From Clostridiales bacterium (GTDB lineage Bacteria; Bacillota; Desulfotomaculia; Desulfotomaculales; VENG01): 55,541 nt of DNA. The DNA is taken from the NCBI GenBank assembly GCA_016278505.1, contig JADQBQ010000022.1, positions 1 through 55,541 of the forward strand. The letters are read 5' to 3'. Both the position numbers and the translations under genes were made by a program. Shown piece by piece: positions 1-8,653 of the stretch. The stretch's first letter is position 1, and every line of letters starts with the position of its first letter. Under the pieces are notes generated by a model. The model was not told the origin of the DNA and did not search any database. It saw nothing but the letters and a program-made list of their open reading frames with translations.

Positions 1-2
1 TT

Positions 3-710
3 TTAATTTGCCGGTTTTACGTTGTGCCGGGTAAAAATAGATAGGTGTACTACATCAGGGTATGTGATTTTTATGTTTTGCTCTTCCCCTTTTACAACAT
101 AAACCTCACTCAGTCCGTAGCGCAAAATCAAACTACAATCATCAGTAAATTCACTGTCATAATCCCTTAATGAATTCCTATGGGCCTCCCTTATTACTCC
201 ACATTTGAAACCCTGTGGGGTTTGACCTCTCATCATGCAATCCCGATTAGGAATGGAATCTATGCACCTGTTGCTATTCACCTTAATAATTGTATCCGTT
301 GACGGAATTGCCACATCAACAGCATCATACTCTTCCAAAGCTGTTATACATTTACTTATTATCTCATAACTAACAAAGGGTCTAACAGAATCGTGAATGA
401 GGACATTATCATCTTCATTTTCTACAGCATTAATTCCAACAAATGAACTCTCTTTCCTACTTCGCCCACCGTTTAGAATTTTGCAAATCTTCTCATATTC
501 ATTTTTCAACACCATATCCTCAACCAACATATTATATAAAGGGTGTACTACTACAATAATTCGATCGATCATATCATGTTTCTCAAACTTATCTATGGTA
601 TGTTCCAATAGGGTTTTCCCTGCCACTTTAACAAACTGTTTAGGAACATGATACCCCATCCTATCCCCATTACCGGCGGCCAAAATTATAGCATAATTAA
701 TATTAGACAA
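3..710 (-). CDS. TarI/IspD-family cytidylyltransferase
   Basis: A 235-residue nucleotidyltransferase of the IspD/TarI family, which transfers CMP from CTP to a sugar-alcohol phosphate. Visible motifs are LAAGNGDRMG near residue 10 followed by PKQF (CTP and metal binding), HDSVRPF near 105, and RGQTPQGF near 160. HDSVRPF, the IPNR segment before RGQTPQ and the closing NIKIT segment resemble ribitol-5-phosphate cytidylyltransferase (TarI) more than housekeeping IspD. It is the last gene of the polysaccharide operon, and a CDP-alcohol phosphotransferase lies two genes upstream, so it plausibly makes the CDP-alcohol donor for that enzyme (inference). The start is a TTG behind GGGAG. The stop lies 3 bases from the window edge. 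An IspD role cannot be excluded. Confidence 0.85.
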   Translation of the reverse strand: MSNINYAIILAAGNGDRMGYHVPKQFVKVAGKTLLEHTIDKFEKHDMIDRIIVVVHPLYNMLVEDMVLKNEYEKICKILNGGRSRKESSFVGINAVENEDDNVLIHDSVRPFVSYEIISKCITALEEYDAVDVAIPSTDTIIKVNSNRCIDSIPNRDCMMRGQTPQGFKCGVIREAHRNSLRDYDSEFTDDCSLILRYGLSEVYVVKGEEQNIKITYPDVVHLSIFTRHNVKPAN

Positions 711-752
711 AAAACCACACTCCCAATTTTAAGCTTGTTCTATCACCCAAAG

Positions 753-2018
753 TTATAACCTGCTCATTTCTTTGCAAAGTGGCACAAAAACGCAAATAGA
801 AACAATTAATTGTGCCATAGTATACGCCTTAGCTATACCCACCAACCCATAGAGTCCCAGAAAATACCACCCCCCTATTAAAGCAATACTGGCAGTAAAC
901 ATAGCTTGCACAACAACGAATCCTAGTCTACGCTTCACCTGATTAACTGTCATAAAGGTAACATTAATACATTGGGGTAAAATACCAAAGGACAAATATC
1001 TAATAACATTAACACCATGCGTTGCATATTGTTCACCGAAACAACTTAGCAACCTTTCGCTTAAAAGATTCAGAATCACAACGCCAAATACACCTAATAG
1101 CAAAGAAAAAGCAAGTGCTTTTTTAACATTTTCTTTGAACCTATCAATATCATAGGCACCTTCACTTAACAAGGACTGCCCAACGCCAACAGGAACAATC
1201 CCCAAAACCATCGTAATTGTCCATGCAATCCAAAAATAACCGCTATATTCCGCACCTATTCTGTTCAAAACCATAATTGGGTATATATATTGCATGGAAA
1301 CATTAAACAGATTAACAAGATAATTTCCAAAGGAATACGGCATAATACCCAAAATAAATTTAAACGAACTCGGGAAACGAGGATAAAACCCCAAAAACAC
1401 CTTAGGCAGGAAAAAAACCCATGCGTACACACATCCAAAAAAAATAGCTATTCCGGTCCCAACAAATATGCCGACACCATTTAAAAATGGAAATATAAAA
1501 ACAGGAATGGGTATCTTAGCCACACTACTTATAACATTTTTTAATACAACATATTGAGCAGACCTTCCTCCAATAAGTGAATTATCTGTCAGTATTGAAA
1601 ACAAAGTAATTATTGAACATCCCAAAAACACAACAATCATCCAAGGACTGTCTGTTATGAAGTTCAGATTTGGTGACCAATATTCAATACTCGCAATGTA
1701 AATGCTTGCTCCTATAATATTTACAATACCTGACAAAAAAAAAGCGCCATTAATTAGATCGTTAGCGTTCTCTTTCTCACATGGCAAAAATCTCATTAAT
1801 CCGATACCAAGACCCAAATTCGATAGATTAGCTAAGAAACCGACAGTGGCTACTAAGGCTGAACCAATACCCACATCGTACGCCGTAAATTGATGGGCCA
1901 TTGTAATCCAGAACACAAAACCAAATAACGATACAATAAAATTGTTTGAGACAATAAAACCCGCATTACGATATAAGCTACCTAACCTTAAGGATAGAAC
2001 CTTTTGTTTTATATTCAT
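753..2018 (-). CDS. Wzx-type polysaccharide flippase
   Basis: A 421-residue, almost entirely hydrophobic protein with about a dozen membrane segments. Its early segment (GIGSALVATVGFLANLSNLG) and later proline/glycine-rich helices match the MATE/MOP oligosaccharide flippase superfamily. Such proteins move undecaprenyl-linked repeat units across the membrane. It sits between the CDP-alcohol phosphotransferase and the cytidylyltransferase genes on the same strand, with about 40-bp gaps, so it is very likely co-transcribed. The sequence is AT-rich compared with genes to the right of 9 kb, as is common for laterally exchanged polysaccharide loci. Substrate is not predictable from sequence. Confidence 0.82.
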   Translation of the reverse strand: MNIKQKVLSLRLGSLYRNAGFIVSNNFIVSLFGFVFWITMAHQFTAYDVGIGSALVATVGFLANLSNLGLGIGLMRFLPCEKENANDLINGAFFLSGIVNIIGASIYIASIEYWSPNLNFITDSPWMIVVFLGCSIITLFSILTDNSLIGGRSAQYVVLKNVISSVAKIPIPVFIFPFLNGVGIFVGTGIAIFFGCVYAWVFFLPKVFLGFYPRFPSSFKFILGIMPYSFGNYLVNLFNVSMQYIYPIMVLNRIGAEYSGYFWIAWTITMVLGIVPVGVGQSLLSEGAYDIDRFKENVKKALAFSLLLGVFGVVILNLLSERLLSCFGEQYATHGVNVIRYLSFGILPQCINVTFMTVNQVKRRLGFVVVQAMFTASIALIGGWYFLGLYGLVGIAKAYTMAQLIVSICVFVPLCKEMSRL

Positions 2019-2056
2019 TGAACAATCAACCTATTCTCAATTAGGATTAAATGCTG

Positions 2057-2824
2057 TCAAGACATCTTTTTAGAAGCGTCAATGATACACAAACTTGAAC
2101 CTACAAAGACTGATAAAAACAAGAATATATAAACCCAAGTACTAATTTGCAACATGTCTAGATATATTAATAACCTTAACAATCCGAAGATAAGACCAAT
2201 ACTAAACACATCTAAAACATAATAAACAATGTTACGCATAAAAGGAGTGATCAATGATGTTTTGACGTCACACCTCCCAAACGGATGTGAAGATGAGTAA
2301 TAGCCAAAATTATGCCTTGATTGCAAATCACACTCTCTCTCATATACTAAGGATTGATATAAGGTCCCAGACAGCCTTGAATACTGATGCATTATGAAAC
2401 TCCAGAAGGCCAGCACTAAAAACAACCAATCCCCACCGATTACCCACAAATAAGCACCAAAACTAGCAAAAACCAAAGGGTTAATAATGAAATGACCTAG
2501 GGTGTCAAAATACACCCCTTGCATACTCTGTTGATTCTTAAATCGTGCCAAATCACCGTCAATAGCGTCCAACAACATCCACCCAAAAATCAGTGCAATA
2601 CCCGTTACATAGCACTTCATCCCAGGTAGCATTAAGAAAAATGCTCCTAATATGCCTAAAAATATTGACATAATTGTGACCATGTTGGGTGTTACTTTTG
2701 TTTTTCCCAATATCGGTGTAAAGATTGCCGATATTTTTCTTGTTATTAACTTGCCATAAATCGATTCCCCTGGAAATGACATGACTTCCTTCTGCATCTT
2801 CTTAAAATCAGACTTTGCACTCAT
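2057..2824 (-). CDS. CDP-alcohol phosphatidyltransferase-family protein
   Basis: A 255-residue membrane protein carrying the CDP-alcohol phosphotransferase signature DxxDGxxAR-x8-GxxxD-xxxD in the form D86, D89-G90, A93-R94, G103, D107. The last position, normally the aspartate acting as catalytic base, is His111 (segment GVYFDTLGH). About six membrane helices follow. The enzyme transfers an alcohol-phosphate from a CDP-alcohol to an acceptor. With the TarI/IspD-like cytidylyltransferase downstream, the pair could decorate a surface glycan or make an unusual lipid (inference). Its ATG overlaps the upstream gene's stop (ATGA), indicating translational coupling. The His substitution may mark a subfamily rather than inactivation. 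Confidence 0.83.
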   Translation of the reverse strand: MSAKSDFKKMQKEVMSFPGESIYGKLITRKISAIFTPILGKTKVTPNMVTIMSIFLGILGAFFLMLPGMKCYVTGIALIFGWMLLDAIDGDLARFKNQQSMQGVYFDTLGHFIINPLVFASFGAYLWVIGGDWLFLVLAFWSFIMHQYSRLSGTLYQSLVYERECDLQSRHNFGYYSSSHPFGRCDVKTSLITPFMRNIVYYVLDVFSIGLIFGLLRLLIYLDMLQISTWVYIFLFLSVFVGSSLCIIDASKKMS

Positions 2825-4431
2825 GACAAATGCCCTCCACTCGTAAGCATATATACATTACCATTATGGTAAAAAAGGTTATTATTATCACTTGAAAGCA
2901 CTTTATTTGCATTTTTCTTATATCGCAAGTTAGATATGTACCTATCCCACCACATATCGTCAATTGAATCTAAGATGGAGTACTTTGTCTTATTTGTGGG
3001 TAAACTAACCTTATTGTTGGGTCTTATAATCTCTGTCCACGGTATCGGCCTAAATTTTTCAGGATATTTCGCCGTACCATAAACTGGATAACCGCCAAGG
3101 ATTATGGAGTTTATAGCTTTTCTTTCGAAAAAATCTTTTCCCGCAAGTGTTGTATGGGGACATAAATCAGTCTTTTCACTTCCGTAATGGATAAGGATGT
3201 GAAATGGCAGTGCAATCATCAGTAATAAAAGCAAAGCCAGTCGTGAGTATCTTTTTTTAAGAAGTCCAAGAGAAAATATCATAGTAAACATCAAAGATAA
3301 TAAATATACTCTAATAAGTAGTTCGCCACCATAACTATTTAAAAACGTGATAATGGGCAATGATACACCCATGAAAATCAACAATCTTTCTTTTTTCTCA
3401 TTTTTAACGACTAAACAACCCCATAAGCCCAATAAACCGAAACCAATGGCAAAACATATTTTAACGTAATTTAATATTTGCAATTCAGGAGCAACATTCA
3501 ACCTATCATCAATATTTGCTTTCCAAATTGAAGTTACATCGAAAAAGCTTTCGATAAATCCAGCTAAATGCGCATCAAAATAAACTACAGCTCCATAAAT
3601 CATCCATGCGCAAATTAATAACCCAATAATTAAAAATAATTTGAAGTTACTCTTCTTTCCGGCCAACAGTGATAAAAATAAAAACAACCAGGCAATAATT
3701 GCTGTCAATATATGAGATATTATTATTGCAAAACCTACTACGAGAACTAATAAGCGGTACCACGGCAAATTTTGCCTGAATTGATGACAACTAACCAATA
3801 AGCCAACAAATACTAACAACATACAATAAGCATAACTTTGCGCAGAATAGTAGTCTTGGTTTGTAATGTTTGCAATGAACAGTATTACACATGCAAGGAA
3901 TGGAGCACCTGGATAATTCATTTTTACACTTGAAAATTTATGTACAACATAAAAAACTATCGGGATTATAAAAATATTTAGAAACAAAGGATAATAAATC
4001 AATAACCTGTTCATGTCATTAAGTCCGGCTACCTTGATAAATGCTGTAGACAATATAAAAAAACCAGGCCAATTATGATACCAAAGATTCCAGTTACTCG
4101 GTTCTACGGTACCTTTTCTAATTATGAAGTCCGTAAATCCAAGAGTTTTAAAACCATATAAAAATCGCGGCGCTTTCTCTATAACAATTGGGCCTAACCA
4201 TATAAATAGCACAATTATCATTAACGAAATTGCCAACAACCAATAATTATTTCTAGAAATTAATAAGAAAATGGCCATAATTGCCAGTATGGGAGAAATG
4301 AAGACATAAGGATAGTATGAGGCAATCAAACCAAATCGGCCTATATTTGGCTCAACCGTTAACAGCCATCCGGCAAATATCAAAAGGGATATTATTAAGA
4401 AGCACTTCGCCAGTCTAACGTCTTTAGCCAT
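2821..4431 (-). CDS. Polytopic membrane protein, glycosyltransferase/polymerase-like
   Basis: A 536-residue protein with about twelve predicted membrane segments in the first 410 residues and a hydrophilic, probably extracytoplasmic tail of about 120 residues. Alternating hydrophobic helices, a Trp/Tyr-rich loop near residues 105-125 (WNLWYHNWPGFF) and the C-terminal soluble domain recall GT-C-type glycosyltransferases and O-antigen polymerases, but I see no decisive motif. It overlaps both neighbours (8 bp with the GT2 gene upstream, 4 bp with the CDP-alcohol enzyme downstream), so it is part of a tightly coupled operon. Most likely it acts on lipid-linked glycans after export; the exact family is not assigned. 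Confidence 0.72.
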   Translation of the reverse strand: MAKDVRLAKCFLIISLLIFAGWLLTVEPNIGRFGLIASYYPYVFISPILAIMAIFLLISRNNYWLLAISLMIIVLFIWLGPIVIEKAPRFLYGFKTLGFTDFIIRKGTVEPSNWNLWYHNWPGFFILSTAFIKVAGLNDMNRLLIYYPLFLNIFIIPIVFYVVHKFSSVKMNYPGAPFLACVILFIANITNQDYYSAQSYAYCMLLVFVGLLVSCHQFRQNLPWYRLLVLVVGFAIIISHILTAIIAWLFLFLSLLAGKKSNFKLFLIIGLLICAWMIYGAVVYFDAHLAGFIESFFDVTSIWKANIDDRLNVAPELQILNYVKICFAIGFGLLGLWGCLVVKNEKKERLLIFMGVSLPIITFLNSYGGELLIRVYLLSLMFTMIFSLGLLKKRYSRLALLLLLMIALPFHILIHYGSEKTDLCPHTTLAGKDFFERKAINSIILGGYPVYGTAKYPEKFRPIPWTEIIRPNNKVSLPTNKTKYSILDSIDDMWWDRYISNLRYKKNANKVLSSDNNNLFYHNGNVYMLTSGGHLS

Positions 4432-5371
4432 ATTTATACCTTTCCTGTTCCTTGTTTAAACGAGCACACTTACCCAAAATAAAGCCCCAACCAACCATGA
4501 ATAGAGAAATATTTAAATAACTTAATTGAAAAAGGTTATTTTTCAAATTGGTAACCTTAAATACGTTTAATATCCTCTTAGGTATAAAGTCAAATAACAT
4601 TAGCTTTAGAAAAGAATATTCTTCTCCCATTCTTTCTTTTCCTAACAATTTTGAGATAAGAGCTACAGAATATCCCGTTCCAAAAGAACGTTGTGTTATA
4701 TATGAAAAAGATAGTCGTGAATTTGGTATGTAATGCAAAACTATCGCATTTGGGTCATAAAGAATGCGTGCCCAAGGAATTTTATTTTTTAAACGGATAC
4801 AAAGCTGTGTTTCCTCTCCGGTGAGTTGGACATTTCCCACTCTACCCATCGAAGCATCGAAAAGACCAACTTTCTTAAACACCTCTTTCCGAAAGCTCAT
4901 ATTACACCCGATTAAATTTCTGACCTCAGATACTTTCTGTGGTTGTCCTTTATAGGTGCAACCTATTATCCAATACAACTCTTGAGGAAAATATGATTTT
5001 ATTTCATTCCCAGGTACCGCCCTACCACCCACGGCCATGACGTTAGGGTCTTTATAGTGTTGAACTAACTTGTTTAACCACTGATTATTTGACGCGACAG
5101 CATCATCATCTAAAAAGACAATAATATCACCATAAGCAACTTCCAAACCAATATTTCTGCTTGTCGATAAACCCCTTCGGCTCTTGTTTAGAATAACCCT
5201 TAATTGTCCTCCATATTTTTCATTAAGAGTCTTTAACAATTCATAGTTATTATCAACTACAACAATAATTTCAAAATTGGAATAACTTTGTCTTCGAACC
5301 GAATCGATTGCGGCTATTGTCTCTTTTAGCCTTTTTAAGGTATAAGTGCATATAATAACTGATGCTTTCAT
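4424..5371 (-). CDS. GT2-family glycosyltransferase
   Basis: A 315-residue GT-A fold glycosyltransferase of family 2. The N-terminus (SVIICTY) begins the nucleotide-binding strand, VVVDNN follows near residue 38, and the metal-binding motif is FLDDDA at 87-91. GCNMSFRKEVF and GEETQLCIRL are the acceptor-side motifs typical of rhamnosyl- and glucosyl-type GT2 enzymes. The C-terminus has a weak hydrophobic stretch that may touch the membrane. Its stop overlaps the start of the next gene by 8 bp. It probably adds one sugar to the glycan assembled by this locus; the sugar is unknown. Upstream lies the IS-truncated PHP gene, so the operon's original promoter region is disrupted here. Confidence 0.88.
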   Translation of the reverse strand: MKASVIICTYTLKRLKETIAAIDSVRRQSYSNFEIIVVVDNNYELLKTLNEKYGGQLRVILNKSRRGLSTSRNIGLEVAYGDIIVFLDDDAVASNNQWLNKLVQHYKDPNVMAVGGRAVPGNEIKSYFPQELYWIIGCTYKGQPQKVSEVRNLIGCNMSFRKEVFKKVGLFDASMGRVGNVQLTGEETQLCIRLKNKIPWARILYDPNAIVLHYIPNSRLSFSYITQRSFGTGYSVALISKLLGKERMGEEYSFLKLMLFDFIPKRILNVFKVTNLKNNLFQLSYLNISLFMVGWGFILGKCARLNKEQERYKYG

Positions 5372-5454
5372 TCTCTAATCACAGCCCTTAATCTTTTTTA
5401 TTAATGCCTTCGCAACCTACTGACCAAAAATGGCATATTTTTCAATTCACGGAA

Positions 5455-5622
5455 TCAAAGCAGACTTTCTTCCCTTTTTAACACCTGAATGGTATTGCCA
5501 TTTAAAACCAAATATCCCCTCCCTATTTCCATGTAAGTATGCGCATCGCTTCCAGTAGTACAGCCCTTATTTAATCCCATAGCTAAATAAAGAGCCTTGG
5601 GATTTTTCGCAAAGGAGTATAA
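5455..5622 (-). pseudogene. C-terminal remnant of a PHP-domain phosphoesterase
   Basis: About 55 codons remain, ending in a stop at the left edge. The readable segment contains TTGSDAH followed by an EIGRGY-like stretch, the last metal-binding region of PHP-domain phosphoesterases. Everything upstream is replaced by the IS3-type sequence that begins at about 5623, so the gene has lost its N-terminal part and start. PHP proteins in polysaccharide loci are often tyrosine-protein phosphatases that control chain length, but this remnant is too short to place. Confidence 0.65.
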
Positions 5623-5708
5623 TGGACCCAAGAAACGAGACAGGATTTGGCAAGGGATAAGCGACACCAACCAAGAAGCATATTAGGAACTGAAAGGAGC
5701 ATGTCCCA

Positions 5709-5984
5709 TGCCAAAAAAACAGGTGTCACCAGAACAAAAACTACAGATTGTCTTAGAAGCCCTAAAAGAGGAACGTCACATTGCCGATATTGCTTCTGAA
5801 TATGGAGTTCATTATAGCCGCCATACACCTTTGGAAGAAGGAATTGCTAGACGGTGCTGACAAAGTATATACCATTTCTAAGAATGCTAAGGCTACTGCC
5901 AAAGAAAAGAAGCAGCAGGAAGAAACCATCGAGAATCTATATGCTCAAGTTGGCCGTCTAACAACACAGTTAGATTGGCTTTAA
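5709..5984 (+). pseudogene. IS3 OrfA (helix-turn-helix transposase subunit), frameshifted
   Basis: The first frame from ATG 5709 reads MPKKQVSPEQKLQIVLEALK, the HTH_Tnp_1 start typical of IS3 OrfA, preceded by AAGGAG. It runs into a TGA near 5858 after a frame change. The reading resumes in another frame around 5826 with WKKELLDGADKVY and the coiled-coil segment QQEETIENLYAQVGRLTTQL, ending in a stop at 5984 where intact relatives continue into a lysine-rich tail. It is not functional. Confidence 0.8.
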
Positions 5985-6012
5985 AAAAAATCTGGGGGAA
6001 TTTTACCACGTG

Positions 6013-6486
6013 AATGAACGCAAAGCCATGGTAGAATGGGATAATAAAGATCCACACTTGACCATCAAGGCGCAGGACTCTTGTTGGTAAACCGTACCAG
6101 CCTATACAGAACGGCTCAAGAAGTATCGGAACTGGAAGTTCAGATAAAACATCTCATCGATAAGATTCATACGGATAAGCCATTTAAGGGGTCAAGAACC
6201 ATCAAGAATGATATCAATGAGAATGAACCTAGGCTTTAAGGTCAATCGCAAGCGTATTCAGCGCTATAATATGCGGGAAATGGGTATTCGAGTCATCTAC
6301 CCCGGCCCTAATTTGAGCAAGCGTAACAGGGCGCAATATGTCTACCCCTATCTGCTGCGGAATGTAAAGCCGGCTCACCCCAATCACGTCTGGGGAATTG
6401 ACATCACATATGTCGCCATGGAGGGCCGCTGGATGTACCTATATCTTGAAGATATTCACTCAAATACCAAGGTTCAACATCTATAG
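6013..6486 (+). pseudogene. IS3 OrfB (DDE transposase), frameshifted and truncated
   Basis: Reading begins at GTG 6013 (MNERKAMVEW), the normal start of this OrfB class, breaks near 6085, and is legible again from about 6208 (MRMNLGFKVNRKRIQRY) to NHVWGIDITYV, which contains the first catalytic aspartate. The frame ends at 6486, long before the second Asp and the Glu of the DDE triad. At least two frameshifts plus the 3' truncation make it inactive. Confidence 0.78.
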
Positions 6487-6922
6487 TTAGTGCGATGATT
6501 TATGGTTTTCTAATAACATTTTTCCACATCTTTCTATCTGCTATATACCTTAGGGAAGCTAAAATAAAACCTAGTGTTGGCCCTATATCTTTCATGAAAT
6601 TATATCATCTCATAGTCTGAAAATGGCACACATACTAGTTCACTTAAAAGCTCTTTATTCTCAACTAAGGTTAAAATTGTATCATCCGTCACTTCATAAA
6701 CTTAATCATATGATTGTTTTTTTAATATTTTCAATAAATAATTGACATATTCTGTCTTATTTCCCTTAGGATTTGGGTAAACAAAATGATTATTACAATA
6801 TGTGGAAAAAGACTGTTGCAAAATCCGTCTCTTTAGCGCATCGACTAAAAAACCTGCTTTACCTATGACCTAATAATTGCTAATGCACTACGCATTTGTG
6901 CATCTAAGACCAACACTTTCCA
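6487..6922. other. Gene-free stretch with decayed coding debris
   Basis: No intact gene is visible in these 436 bases. On the minus strand short open pieces with protein-like composition follow one another (about 6870-6705, 6700-6605 and 6590-6505) but are separated by stops and frame changes and match no family I recognise. Near 6800-6835 the text TTTTGCAACAGTCTTT resembles the terminal repeats of several transposon families, so part of this may be a second eroded insertion sequence. Confidence 0.5.
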
Positions 6923-7660
6923 TTAGCCATGGGTTCTAATCGCATCCTTTCTTAGCTTATGCACCAAAATCATCCCTAAAACCTTGCACAATACCGACAA
7001 TCCATGTTTTATAGGACTTCTTTTCAATGTACTATTATAAATTGTCGATATTGAAACTTCGCAAATTTTGATTTTATGTTTTGCAGCTATAAATTGCATC
7101 TCAGACTCAACAGAAAGCCCGGTTTCGTTAAACGTCATAAATTTTATTGCTTTAGAATTAAAAGCCCGAAAGCCGCTTTGGGAGTCTGAAACCTTAACTC
7201 CAGATCCCAAATTTGTCGCTACATTTAAAACACTTTGACCAATTTTACGATAAAAAGGGATTTTAGCACTATCCTCCAAAAACCTCGAACCAATAACCAT
7301 GTCAGCATTCTCATTAAGAACAGGCTTAAGTAGATTATCTATTTCAATGGGATCATGTTGCCCATCACCATCCAGGACTACTATAGCCTTAAAATCTAAA
7401 TCCTTAATGATATTAAAAGCTGTTGTAAGAGCTGCTCCTTTACCTTGATTCAGTGAATGCCTAACGACCATAGCCCCGGCAGATTCTGCTAATGCTGCCG
7501 TATTATCTGATGATCCATCGTCGACAACCAGCACAACATCAACATATTCTTTAGAAATTGTTACAACATCAAAAATATATTTCTGTTCATTAAAGCAAGG
7601 AATTATTGCTAATATTTTATTGGAGCAATTTTTAAATGAGTGTATTTTGATTTCATTCAT
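6923..7660 (-). CDS. GT2-family polyprenyl-phosphate glycosyltransferase (DPM1-like)
   Basis: About 245 residues from the ATG at 7660, which has GGGAAGAGG 7 bases upstream; an in-frame TTG 21 bases earlier is a poorer start. The sequence shows LAIIPCFNEQ at 17-26, VVDDGSSDNT near 46-54, NQGKGAALTT near 71 and the metal site LDGDGQHDP at 96-104, followed by MVIGSRF. This is the catalytic core of dolichyl/undecaprenyl-phosphate sugar transferases without the C-terminal membrane helices found in DPMS-GtrA types. It would make a lipid-linked sugar donor for extracytoplasmic GT-C enzymes, fitting the polytopic protein downstream (inference). IS debris now separates it from the rest of the operon. 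Confidence 0.85.
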   Translation of the reverse strand: MNEIKIHSFKNCSNKILAIIPCFNEQKYIFDVVTISKEYVDVVLVVDDGSSDNTAALAESAGAMVVRHSLNQGKGAALTTAFNIIKDLDFKAIVVLDGDGQHDPIEIDNLLKPVLNENADMVIGSRFLEDSAKIPFYRKIGQSVLNVATNLGSGVKVSDSQSGFRAFNSKAIKFMTFNETGLSVESEMQFIAAKHKIKICEVSISTIYNSTLKRSPIKHGLSVLCKVLGMILVHKLRKDAIRTHG

Positions 7661-7871
7661 GCCAAAACCTCTTCCCCACAATAACCATGATTATGTTAAT
7701 TACAAAAATATATTTTTAAACCACAACTAATGGACCTTACACAAAATTCCGAGTATATTTAGCAAACCGTGCAATTGCTAGCTATAATTTAGCAAGGATC
7801 TCTTCAAAACAAATTTGTCTACTATTTTTGACCGACAACATTCCACGTTAACAAGTCAAGTAGTTAACAAA

Positions 7872-8285
7872 TTATTCATCAATATCCTCAATTATTTCCA
7901 TTGCGAGATTCTCAAGCATCGTCAAAACTTTTCCACCCTGTTTCATTAGCTCTTCTACTTCATCGCTCGTAAATTTTTTTGCTTTATAGTCACTTTCAAC
8001 GCGCGCTGTCTGAAGTTTATGTAAGTACTTTCCAGCATCTCGCGGCAATATCCCAGTTTTTACGAAATTTTTATTTACGCGACCAATCACTGCACTATGT
8101 TTAGATGGGATTTTTTGTTCAAAAGTTAATACAGCTAGACATGCTCGGTATATGGCATAGTATATTCTATTCACCGTTGCTGGGTACTTGGCCCCTTTGT
8201 AACACCATAAGGCTTCGTCCCAGGATTCCCGTGCATTCATTATCTTTGCTTTAACTAGTTCCTTTTTTACATGTTTATTACTCAC
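7872..8285 (-). CDS. HEPN-domain protein (toxin partner of the MNT gene)
   Basis: A 137-residue helical protein of the HEPN/UPF0332 type: an N-terminal helix (ARESWDEALWCYKG), the family segment VNRIYYAIYRACLAV, the KHSAVIGRVNKNFVKTG segment and a closing helix rich in Lys/Glu. HEPN proteins of such pairs are usually RNases or targets of the partner nucleotidyltransferase. I do not see a clean R-x4-6-H catalytic motif, so the active residues are not assigned. Its start overlaps the stop of the upstream MNT gene (ATGA), the standard layout of HEPN/MNT modules. Expression presumably comes from the shared upstream region at about 8830-8870. Confidence 0.82.
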   Translation of the reverse strand: MSNKHVKKELVKAKIMNARESWDEALWCYKGAKYPATVNRIYYAIYRACLAVLTFEQKIPSKHSAVIGRVNKNFVKTGILPRDAGKYLHKLQTARVESDYKAKKFTSDEVEELMKQGGKVLTMLENLAMEIIEDIDE

Positions 8286-8635
8286 GCTATAACAACACCA
8301 TCACTCTGCACATTTTTATAAAAACCATCTGCACGGAATACCGGTGAATTAAACTCTTGCGAATCACAAGGTACTGCTATCACATCTTCATTTTCCTCTA
8401 TACTCAAGTTAAAAGCTTCTTCAATTATGATTTCACGCACGTTTGAATCTAGTTTGTTTACTACCACTAAAAGGTCAATATCTGAATCGGGTCCGGCAGT
8501 TCCCCGTGCATGTGAACCAAACAGTAGGACGCGCTCCAAAAGGACTCCTCTTTTCTTTAAGGCCTTAACATATTTTTCACCTATAGCAACGGCCTTTTGA
8601 TTAGCCTCGTGGTTTGCAGACTTCACGGCAGGCAC
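8282..8635 (-). CDS. MNT-type minimal nucleotidyltransferase (antitoxin)
   Basis: A 117-residue Pol-beta-superfamily minimal nucleotidyltransferase. The diagnostic motif GSHARGTAGPDSDIDLLVV at about 41-59 gives the GS helix and the two catalytic Asp residues; a third acidic position follows in the IAVPCDS region. In characterised HEPN/MNT systems this protein neutralises the HEPN toxin by adding AMP to it. The first possible start is GTG at 8635; a second GTG three codons later (8626) has GAGG at a better distance and may be the real one. It lies 18 bp downstream of a 57-residue small gene and overlaps the HEPN gene by 4 bp. Confidence 0.85.
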   Translation of the reverse strand: MPAVKSANHEANQKAVAIGEKYVKALKKRGVLLERVLLFGSHARGTAGPDSDIDLLVVVNKLDSNVREIIIEEAFNLSIEENEDVIAVPCDSQEFNSPVFRADGFYKNVQSDGVVIA

Positions 8636-8653
8636 CTCACAGTCAATTAAAAC

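Larger units (their letters stand above)
5623..6486 (+). mobile_element. Degenerate, right-truncated IS3-family insertion sequence
   Basis: The left end starts with TGGACCCAAGAAAC at 5623 inside the PHP gene. Next come orfA-like and orfB-like reading frames in the usual overlapping IS3 order, both with frameshifts and stops. The A-rich slippery run between them is still visible around 5985. The DDE catalytic region stops shortly after its first aspartate. No matching right inverted repeat is found after 6486, so the element was truncated after insertion. It is immobile and marks an old insertion into the polysaccharide locus. Confidence 0.8.
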
